A stretch of DNA of 18,135 bases from Bacteroidales bacterium (lineage in GTDB: Bacteria; Bacteroidota; Bacteroidia; Bacteroidales; 4484-276): positions 1 to 18,135 of the forward strand of contig JAGYLT010000015.1 of assembly GCA_018400545.1 (NCBI GenBank). Direction: 5' to 3'. Positions 6,577-12,026 of this stretch are shown piece by piece. The translations under genes were made by a program, and so were the position numbers. The notes below the pieces were generated by a model. It did not search any database and was not told the DNA's origin. It saw only the letters and a list, made by a program, of their open reading frames with translations. Positions within the stretch are counted from its first letter, which is position 1, and each line of letters begins with the position of its first letter.

Positions 6577-7338
6577 AATCCCAAGGCCAAACAAGGCAAA
6601 GTCATATTTCACCGGATCCTCAGTATCCAGTTTTCGCAAATTCCCTGTAAGCTCTTCGGCAGCCTGCCAGTCGTTGATTTTCCGATCCAATAATCCGAGC
6701 TTCCTGGCCACTTTTGCCGAATGAACATCCAGCGGGCAAATCAACTGGTTCGGCCGGATGCTTTTCCAGATTCCAAAATCAACACCCTGGTCATCTTTCC
6801 GCACCATCCACCGCAGAAACATATTGATGCGCTTTGCTGAGGCTTTCTTTTCGGGATTTGCAATGTGTTTTCCGGTTCTGGCCGGGTGATCCAGTTCAAA
6901 AAAACGCTCTCTAAAAAGTTGTATCGATTTTCTAACATTACGCTCTTCCGTTGAAAAACCATTACAAAATAACTGCTCCAGCCCACCATGATTCTGATAA
7001 ATATTTTTTAGCGACCACATGAAATATTCGCAATCGATCCCGTTGAAGGTCCGGTGCACAAATTTCCTGAATGGTTTCAGATCAGCATCTGAAAAGTTTA
7101 AAATGAAGTCGTGAGGTACATGACCCATCCATGCCATTAGCCGGTTTGCATTGTTGATGATCGTCACCCGCTGTCCCCATGCAATTGTTGCCGCCAGAAA
7201 GCCGGCAATTTCAATATCCTCCTTTTTGGTAAAATGGCGGGGAACCGAAACAGGATCTGTATCGATAAATGCGGGATTGTTATACATCTGCACCTTTTCG
7301 TCGAGAAACCGCTTCAATGTTTCACCTTGAATTTGCAT
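6562..7338 (-). CDS. TIGR02757 (DUF2400) family protein
   Basis: A 258-residue soluble protein matching the TIGR02757/DUF2400 family, common in Bacteroidota and of unproven function. Family-like features are LKRFLDEKVQMYNNPAFI near the N-terminus, GFLAATIAWGQR (46-57), and a well-conserved C-terminal block RINMFLRWMVRKDD, then CPLDVHSAKVARKLGLL (201-217), ending in FALFGLGIF. The LDVHSAKVARKLGL segment resembles the active-site region of HhH-GPD DNA glycosylases (typically VDTHVxRVxxRLGL, whose Asp is catalytic), and the later FxLFGLG also fits them. A DNA-repair-like fold is therefore a reasonable inference, not a demonstration. There is no signal peptide. It lies 134 bp from the end of the 2-oxoacid oxidoreductase operon, separated by a terminator. 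Confidence 0.85.
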   Translation of the reverse strand: MQIQGETLKRFLDEKVQMYNNPAFIDTDPVSVPRHFTKKEDIEIAGFLAATIAWGQRVTIINNANRLMAWMGHVPHDFILNFSDADLKPFRKFVHRTFNGIDCEYFMWSLKNIYQNHGGLEQLFCNGFSTEERNVRKSIQLFRERFFELDHPARTGKHIANPEKKASAKRINMFLRWMVRKDDQGVDFGIWKSIRPNQLICPLDVHSAKVARKLGLLDRKINDWQAAEELTGNLRKLDTEDPVKYDFALFGLGIFEKF

Positions 7339-7404
7339 GGCTGGTTAACAATAAAACATTACTGAAGTTTAATGTGCTGCAACTTTCAGGTTGGATTCAG
7401 GACA

Positions 7405-7439
7405 TAAAAAACCCCGGTGAAATCAATTTTCCCGGGGTT
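7405..7439 (-). terminator. Rho-independent terminator of the 2-oxoacid:ferredoxin oxidoreductase operon
   Basis: The stem AACCCCGG (7410-7417) / CCGGGGTT (7432-7439) is extended inside by GAAA/TTTC past a bulged T, with a 5-base loop. On the minus strand it runs into TTTTTT (7411-7406), the expected U-run. It begins 33 bases after the gamma-subunit stop. Confidence 0.85.
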
Positions 7440-7472
7440 AATTTATTTCGATTTTGGTTAATCCACCCAAAA

Positions 7473-8049
7473 CTAAACTGCAACTACCTTCTCAGGGCTC
7501 TCCATGCCTTTCTTAACAGCAGCTTCATTCATCGGAATAAGTTTGTGATAACGTTCGGGCAATGACTTTTTCAGTCCCAGAATCACATTTTCGAGTTTTA
7601 CGATGGGCTTCACTTTCAGGAAAGCCCCCAAAACGATCATGTTAAAAATTTTGGTGTTACCCATTTCTGCTGCCAGCCTTGCACCCTGAATTTTGTAAAC
7701 ATTTATATCCTTACGTTCGGGGTGACGGGTGATGCCGTTTGGATCGTAAAGCAGCAAACCGCCGGGTTTCACGGCAGATTCAAATTTATCCATCGACTGC
7801 TGGTTGAGGATAATTGCAGTGTCGAAAATGGTTAAAATCGGTGAACTGATTCTTTCATCACTAACGATTACAGTTACGTTGGCCGTTCCTCCGCGCATTT
7901 CGGCCGTATGACGGCATCCAGCTTACTTCCTGATCCTGCATGATACCGGAATAAGCCAGGATTTTACCCATCGAGAGAACACCTTGTCCACCAAATCCTG
8001 GCATGATAATTCTTCTGTCATAACTATGTGTGTTTTCTGTTTTTTTCAA
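7473..8049 (-). pseudogene. korC: 2-oxoacid:ferredoxin oxidoreductase gamma subunit, frameshifted
   Basis: Two overlapping frames together make one gamma subunit of about 190 residues, the family's usual size. The 5' frame holds the start of the domain (IIMPGFGGQGVLSMGKILAYSG...VSWMPSYG); the 3' frame (7473-7898) continues with MRGGTANVTV to the end. The family joins them as SYG-x-E-MRGG. Here TAC-GGC-CGA-AATG (7908-7896) is 2 bases short of that, breaking the frame at about 7899-7905. A second break is likely near 8010: ATG-ACA-GAA-GAA at 8021 would give the canonical start MTEE followed by IIMPGFGGQG if one A were added, whereas the continuous frame must start at TTG 8049 with an unusual leader. 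Without repair the subunit is truncated. Sequencing error, real decay or frameshifting are all possible. It is the last gene of the operon. Confidence 0.8.
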
Positions 8050-8113
8050 AAATATTGAATATTACGTAATGGCGAACGAATGTCCAATAACCATTTAACA
8101 ATAACGTCCCATT

Positions 8114-8896
8114 CTACCTTTCTCCCACCAATTCGCCATTCACCTTAATATCCCCCATGGGATAAAACGGGAACATATTTTCAACCATCCACTGGTTGGC
8201 TTTAACAGGCGGCATTTTCCATCCAGAATTGCAGTTCGAAACGATCTCGACAAAAGCAAGTCCTTTGTTTTCGTTTTGCAACTGGAATGCCTTCTTTACG
8301 GCTTTCTTTGCTTTACGAACTGCTGCCGGCGTATGCACAGCCTGACGCGAAACAAACTGAGTTCCGGGAAGCTGTGCTACCAGCTCTGTAATTTTCAGCG
8401 GATTACCCATTAGGTGAAGATCACGGCCATAGGGCGATGTGGATGTCCGCATACCTTCGAGTGTGGTTGGGGCCATTTGTCCGCCGGTCATCCCGTAAAT
8501 ACCATTATTAATAAAAATGATGGTGAAATTTTCTCCACGGTTGCATGCATGAATGGTTTCAGCCGTTCCGATGGCAGCCAGGTCGCCGTCGCCCTGATAG
8601 GTAAAAACGTATTTATCAGGATAACACCGCTTAACTCCGGTAGCAACAGCCGGTGCACGGCCGTGAGCCGCCTGAATCATATCGATGTTCATAAACTCAT
8701 AAGCAAGCACAGAGCATCCTACAGGTGCAACACCAATGGTTTCTTCCTGTGCCTCAAGTTCTTCAAGAACTTCCATGATAACACGATGTGCTGTTCCGTG
8801 ACCGCAACCCGGACAATACGACAACACCTTCTCGGTCATTAGCGGTGTTTTGGAATAAACCAGGTTTTCTTCTTTTACGATATCTTTTATGTCCAT
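8114..8896 (-). CDS. korB: 2-oxoacid:ferredoxin oxidoreductase beta subunit (TPP-binding)
   Basis: A 260-residue catalytic subunit that binds thiamine pyrophosphate and a [4Fe-4S] cluster. The TPP/Mg2+ motif is GDGDLAAIG (102-110) followed by NNGIYGMTGGQ (130-140). Probable cluster ligands are Cys28 and Cys31 (CPGC), Cys61 and Cys222. With the alpha subunit it oxidatively decarboxylates a 2-oxoacid with CoA, giving acyl-CoA, CO2 and reduced ferredoxin, or runs in reverse to fix CO2. Whether the substrate is 2-oxoglutarate (KOR) or a branched-chain 2-oxoacid (VOR) cannot be told from sequence alone. Its ATG is 2 bases from the alpha-subunit stop, so the two are translationally coupled. Confidence 0.92.
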   Translation of the reverse strand: MDIKDIVKEENLVYSKTPLMTEKVLSYCPGCGHGTAHRVIMEVLEELEAQEETIGVAPVGCSVLAYEFMNIDMIQAAHGRAPAVATGVKRCYPDKYVFTYQGDGDLAAIGTAETIHACNRGENFTIIFINNGIYGMTGGQMAPTTLEGMRTSTSPYGRDLHLMGNPLKITELVAQLPGTQFVSRQAVHTPAAVRKAKKAVKKAFQLQNENKGLAFVEIVSNCNSGWKMPPVKANQWMVENMFPFYPMGDIKVNGELVGER

Positions 8897-8898
8897 AA

Positions 8899-9984
8899 TT
8901 ATCCTCCGATGATTTTTTGTTCAAGGGCTTCCAAAACTTCTTCAGGTGAGTGAATCACACCACCATAGCGCCCGAAATGTTCAACTTTCACATTGCATTC
9001 AACGGCAAGCCTGACATCCTCGACCATTTGACCGGCACTCATTTCAACCGATAAAATGCCTTTTAGCTGAGGTACAAGGTCTGCCAATGCTTTGTTGGGA
9101 AAAGGATATAAAGTAATGGGCCTGAGCAATCCGACTTTGATCCCTTTTTCACGTGCAAGCTTTACCGTTTTTTGTGCGATACGGGCACTGGAACCATAAG
9201 CTACAAGCAGGTATTCCGCATCTTCGGCATCAAAAGTTTCGAATTTGCATTCGTTTTTAACCATTTTGCGGTATTTCTCCTGGAGTTTCAGATTATGTTT
9301 TTCCTGCACATGAGAATCCAGATTCAGAGAAGTAATGATATTTCTTTCGCGGCTTTCGGGCTTGCCAATGGTAGCCCAGGAGCCATTCAGGTTTTTAATT
9401 TCCTCATCGCTCCAGCGGGGTTTTTGGTCTTTAAGTTCAACCTTTTCCATCATCTGGCCAATCATACCGTCTGAAAGGATCATTACAGGTGTGCGGTATT
9501 TGTAAGCAACCTCAAATCCAAGCTCGATGAAATCGGCCATTTCCTGAACGGATGAAGGCGCCAGCGTATATAATCTGTAATCACCATGCCCGCCGCCTTT
9601 TACGGATTGGAAATAATCGGCCTGTGAGGGCTGAATGGTTCCCAATCCGGGGCCTCCTCTCACAACATTCGCAATCACGCAGGGCAGTTCGGCTCCTGCA
9701 ATATAACTGATCCCTTCCTGATACAGGCTTATGCCGGGACTTGAGGATGATGTAAAAACTTTTTTCCCGGCGGCAGCAGCTCCATACACCATGTTTATAG
9801 CAGCCAGCTCACTCTCGGCCTGCAAAACAACCATGCCGGTACGTTCCTCGGGTTTCTCCATGGTGAGGTATTCCACTACTTCCGACTGTGGTGTAATGGG
9901 ATAGCCAAAATATGCGTCAACGCCTTCGCGTATCGCAGCTTCAGCTATTGCCTCATTTCCTTTCATTAATTTTAATTCACCCAT
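8899..9984 (-). CDS. vorB: 2-oxoacid:ferredoxin oxidoreductase alpha subunit (VorB/KorA type)
   Basis: A 361-residue alpha subunit holding the pyrimidine-binding half of the TPP site plus a transketolase C-terminal-like domain. The hallmark N-terminus MKGNEAIAEAAIREG is followed by YFGYPITPQSE (26-36), then a glycine-rich SSSSPGISLYQEG segment and RGGPGLGTIQPSQADY. The C-terminal part (about 240-361) contains LLVAYGSSARIAQKTV and EMSAGQMVEDV. It closely fits the VorB subtype of NCBI annotation (3-methyl-2-oxobutanoate dehydrogenase subunit), although in Bacteroidota such enzymes are often treated as 2-oxoglutarate synthases. It is second in the operon, 22 bases after the ferredoxin gene and 2 bases before the beta gene. 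Confidence 0.92.
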   Translation of the reverse strand: MGELKLMKGNEAIAEAAIREGVDAYFGYPITPQSEVVEYLTMEKPEERTGMVVLQAESELAAINMVYGAAAAGKKVFTSSSSPGISLYQEGISYIAGAELPCVIANVVRGGPGLGTIQPSQADYFQSVKGGGHGDYRLYTLAPSSVQEMADFIELGFEVAYKYRTPVMILSDGMIGQMMEKVELKDQKPRWSDEEIKNLNGSWATIGKPESRERNIITSLNLDSHVQEKHNLKLQEKYRKMVKNECKFETFDAEDAEYLLVAYGSSARIAQKTVKLAREKGIKVGLLRPITLYPFPNKALADLVPQLKGILSVEMSAGQMVEDVRLAVECNVKVEHFGRYGGVIHSPEEVLEALEQKIIGG

Positions 9985-10006
9985 TTTATTTTACCGTTTT
10001 TCGTTT

Positions 10007-10237
10007 TTAAGCTGATTTTTTAACTTTATATACCGATATCACCCCGTCAGGGCAAACGATGGCGCAATTTGCGCAACCAATGCAGGCATCCGGATTTGCC
10101 ATATAAGCATAATGGTAGCCTTTTCCGTTAACTTCCTTTGCCAGTTCGATGACATGCGTAGGGCAGGCAGGAACACAAACCTCGCAACCTTTGCATCGCT
10201 CTTTGTCAACCACAATAGCACCTTGTACTTTTGCCAT
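10007..10237 (-). CDS. korD: 2x[4Fe-4S] ferredoxin-like delta subunit of the 2-oxoacid oxidoreductase
   Basis: A 76-residue electron carrier with two complete CxxCxxCxxxC motifs: Cys15-18-21 plus Cys25, followed by Pro, and Cys52-55-58 plus Cys62, followed by Pro. It is expected to pass electrons from the catalytic subunits to free ferredoxin and to stay in the cytoplasmic complex. It is the first gene of the operon, on the minus strand, and its ATG at 10237 is followed by MAKVQGAIVVDKERC. The order delta, alpha, beta, gamma is the standard one for this enzyme class. Confidence 0.92.
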   Translation of the reverse strand: MAKVQGAIVVDKERCKGCEVCVPACPTHVIELAKEVNGKGYHYAYMANPDACIGCANCAIVCPDGVISVYKVKKSA

Positions 10238-10283
10238 GTCTTTTTAAAGTATTTAAGAGTTTTTAACTGTTTTTTACGATCCA

Positions 10284-10291
10284 CGAAAGTA
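10284..10291 (-). promoter_or_regulatory. Possible -7 element of the oxidoreductase operon
   Basis: TACTTTCG on the minus strand approaches TAnnTTTG and lies about 47 bases upstream of the ferredoxin ATG in the divergent intergenic region. No -33 box is well placed (the nearest TTG is 24 bases upstream), so this is tentative. Confidence 0.3.
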
Positions 10292-10432
10292 CGGTTTTTA
10301 AAATGAATAAAACCTCAATATGTATGATTTTATTCGGCTGACAGCCTAATTTTTACTCAGTCTAAAAGAATCAGGGATTAAAAACATTTGAACAGTGATT
10401 CAATACGGATTTAGTAAGCCCTTTGGATTTCA

Positions 10433-10440
10433 TATCTTTG
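10433..10440 (+). promoter_or_regulatory. -7 element (TATCTTTG) of the SUI1-like gene
   Basis: This is an exact TAnnTTTG match. TTTA at 10410-10413, 19 bases upstream, is a weak -33. The transcript would start near 10447, 14 bases before ATG 10461, which rules out the longer frame opening at 10395. Confidence 0.6.
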
Positions 10441-10460
10441 CCCAAAATTTTTCTATTGAA

Positions 10461-10808
10461 ATGGCAAAAAAGTTCAAAAAAATAAAAGGTGATGTTTTGT
10501 ATTCAACAAATCCTGATTTTGAATATGATTTTGGTGAGGACCATAATCAGGAAACATTGCCACCGCAACAGCAGCAGCTTAAAGTCTGGCTCGATCGAAA
10601 AATGAGAAAAGGTAAGGCGGTAACACTTGTAAAAGGTTTTGTTGGTCATGAAGATGATTTAAAAGATCTGGCCAAGTTGCTCAAATCGAAATGTGGAACC
10701 GGCGGATCGGCCAAAGATGGCGAAATCATCATTCAGGGCGAAAAGCGCGAACAAGTCATCGATATTTTGACCAGCGAGGGCTACAAAGCCAAAAAAGCCG
10801 GAGGCTGA
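10461..10808 (+). CDS. eIF1/SUI1 family translation initiation factor-like protein (YciH type)
   Basis: A 115-residue protein with a basic N-terminus (MAKKFKKIKGDVLYSTNPDF) and a C-terminal SUI1 domain at about residues 45-113. The domain is recognised by KAVTLVKGFVGHEDDLKDLAKLLKSKCGTGGS, then GEIIIQGEKREQVIDILTSEGY. Eukaryotic eIF1 controls start-codon choice; bacterial YciH-type proteins can discriminate against wrong initiation in vitro, but their physiological role is uncertain. The ATG is chosen because the promoter box lies upstream of it and downstream of the earlier in-frame start. A dispersed hairpin repeat follows directly after the stop. Confidence 0.9.
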   Translation: MAKKFKKIKGDVLYSTNPDFEYDFGEDHNQETLPPQQQQLKVWLDRKMRKGKAVTLVKGFVGHEDDLKDLAKLLKSKCGTGGSAKDGEIIIQGEKREQVIDILTSEGYKAKKAGG

Positions 10809-10868
10809 TTAACCCTGCATTAGCATAAAAATACAGTTATCAATTGCCGCGTCCTCTAAGGCGCGGGT
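10809..10868 (+). repeat. Dispersed REP-like repeat with hairpin, copy 2
   Basis: This is the partner of 4131-4187. The hairpin is CCGCG (10847-10851) / CGCGG (10862-10866), with inner CC/GG and loop TCTAA, past a bulged T. Compared with copy 1 the stem pair A4169:T4183 is replaced by G10849:C10864, so base pairing is kept while the sequence changes. Like copy 1 it starts almost at the stop of a + strand gene. Confidence 0.7.
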
Positions 10869-10959
10869 ACTCATTAATTCTATTGCACTGTTGGAAAGTC
10901 CTGAAAATTATGATTTCCAAGTTTGAAAAATTGGTGTTAAATGATAAAAAAGCAGAATC

Positions 10960-11514
10960 ATGGAAAATGAAGAAGTTTTAAAAGAACCTGTTTACTCCCC
11001 TTTCGTACTGGAGTTTTTGGCGGTTGCCCAAAAGTTTTGTCTGTTTATTGAGGAATTGGAAAAGTATGATAAAAAACAGATTTTTGACTACATGCATAAA
11101 GCCCTTCCGTTGCTTTATGTGCGCGGATCGGTGTTGCCAATAATCGAACCAGACAACTTTGAAGCCAACGAAAAATATGTTACGGAAGAGCAATGGCAAA
11201 ATATCTTCAACGCAATTCGTGAAAAACTGCAAAAAGATGACGAATACTGGTTCATCGAAAATGATAATCCGCTGAACGAACCCGTGAAAGGAAGCGTTGC
11301 CGATGGCCTGACTGACATTTACCAGGACATGAAGGATTTTGTGATCCTTTACCAAAAACCAATGCGCGATGCGAAAAAGGTGGCCATTTGGGAAATTCTG
11401 GAATTATTCAAAGCCCACTGGGGTTTCAGAATTGTGAATTTGCTAAAAGTGCTGCACTACGACCTTTACAAGGAAAAGAGCGACCGAAGTATGATGGATA
11501 TTGGCGGTATTTAG
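10960..11514 (+). CDS. DUF5063 domain-containing protein
   Basis: A 184-residue, mostly alpha-helical, acidic soluble protein without signal peptide or membrane segment. Features that fit the DUF5063 family are FVLEFLAVAQKFCLFIEELE (residues 15-34), a KALPLLYVRGSVLP segment (47-60) and an AIWEILELFKAHWGFRI block (142-158). Function is not known. No metal-binding or catalytic motif is evident. ATG 10960 is the only good start. Upstream there are 90 bases without a recognisable TAnnTTTG box, so its promoter is unclear and it may be read from the SUI1-like gene through the intervening hairpin. Confidence 0.8.
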   Translation: MENEEVLKEPVYSPFVLEFLAVAQKFCLFIEELEKYDKKQIFDYMHKALPLLYVRGSVLPIIEPDNFEANEKYVTEEQWQNIFNAIREKLQKDDEYWFIENDNPLNEPVKGSVADGLTDIYQDMKDFVILYQKPMRDAKKVAIWEILELFKAHWGFRIVNLLKVLHYDLYKEKSDRSMMDIGGI

Positions 11515-11532
11515 GCGCTTACAAAATCGTTT

Positions 11533-11562
11533 TCGTTAATCCCGCACGTGCAGGATTAACGA
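11533..11562. repeat. 30-bp near-perfect palindrome
   Basis: TCGTTAATCC (11533-11542) pairs with GGATTAACGA (11553-11562), and GCAC (11544-11547) pairs with GTGC (11548-11551). The only mismatch is C11543/A11552. It begins 18 bases after the DUF5063 stop. No T-run follows, so a plain intrinsic terminator is not supported; a protein-binding site or an mRNA 3' end structure is possible. Confidence 0.8.
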
Positions 11563-11621
11563 TGTTCATGTTACAAGCGTTCTATTATTTCTTGTCATTC
11601 GCATTTTTTTCATCGTGTTAA

Positions 11622-11663
11622 TCAAATTATACAAATTAATACCGCACCTGCGGTATAATTTGA
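11622..11663. repeat. Long hairpin with an alternative upstream pairing arm
   Basis: CAAATT (11632-11637), one bulged A, then ATACCGC (11639-11645), loop ACCT, GCGGTAT and AATTTG (to 11662) form a 13-bp stem. TCAAATTATAC at 11622-11632 is also perfectly complementary to GTATAATTTGA (11653-11663), so two mutually exclusive structures are possible. The core CCGCACnTGC is shared with the palindrome 90 bp to the left. Confidence 0.75.
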
Positions 11664-11943
11664 GTAATTAGATGAAAAAATATAGCAACTCCCGACTCAG
11701 AATCTGTCACTTTTTGGCAGAAGTTAACTCGGAAGTTACTTAATTTCAGTAATTCTCCCTGATCAAATCAATCGGTTTTTCAGTTCACAAACCATTCGTC
11801 AGTTTGTTACATTTCATAACAATTCAGCGGTTGTTAAAACCATTCTAAATAGTCTAAGTTATAATACACTCATTGGCTGTATTTTATCCCAATCCCAAAG
11901 GTCGTTTTCTAAATATTGGTCTATGGGCGGTTCAGCTTGTTAA

Positions 11944-11977
11944 TTTGTATTAACAAATTGATTTTATCCTAAATTTG
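11944..11977 (+). promoter_or_regulatory. Promoter of the feo operon (-33 TTTG, -7 TAAATTTG)
   Basis: TTTG (11944-11947) and TAAATTTG (11970-11977, exact TAnnTTTG) are separated by 22 bases, within the range seen in this phylum. Transcription would start at about 11984. The -33 box lies inside an inverted repeat AATTTGT (11942-11948) / ACAAATT (11953-11959). Confidence 0.65.
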
Positions 11978-11989
11978 CAATTTTTATTT

Positions 11990-12004
11990 GTTCTAAATTA
12001 GAAC
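11990..12004 (+). promoter_or_regulatory. Candidate metal-regulator operator before feoAB
   Basis: GTTCTAAATTAGAAC is a perfect 7-bp inverted repeat around one central base. It covers about +6 to +20 of the predicted transcript and lies 23 bases before the feoAB ATG, a place where a bound repressor would block elongation. Fe(II) uptake genes are commonly controlled by Fur or DtxR-type iron repressors. Which protein binds here, if any, is not shown. Confidence 0.45.
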
Positions 12005-12026
12005 AGCGTCAGACTGGTACCAACTT

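Larger units (their letters stand above)
11515..12026. other. 512-bp gene-free interval with palindromes and the feo promoter
   Basis: No credible coding frame was found on either strand; the longest tidy stretch is a 26-codon minus-strand frame without a start codon (about 11845-11930). The left third holds two long palindromes, at 11533-11562 and 11632-11662. The middle (about 11680-11930) shows nothing I can name. The right end holds the feo promoter and a candidate operator. A small RNA or the remains of a mobile element are possible but unsupported. Confidence 0.6.

Noticed and set aside
10395..10460. N-terminal 22-codon extension of the SUI1-like gene from ATG 10395
   Set aside because: The TATCTTTG promoter box at 10433-10440 falls inside it, and the family starts at MAKKFKK.
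11845..11930. 26-codon minus-strand frame in the gene-free gap (PIDQYLENDLWDW...)
   Set aside because: It has no start codon and stops on both sides, with no family match I recognise; possibly a relic but unsupported.
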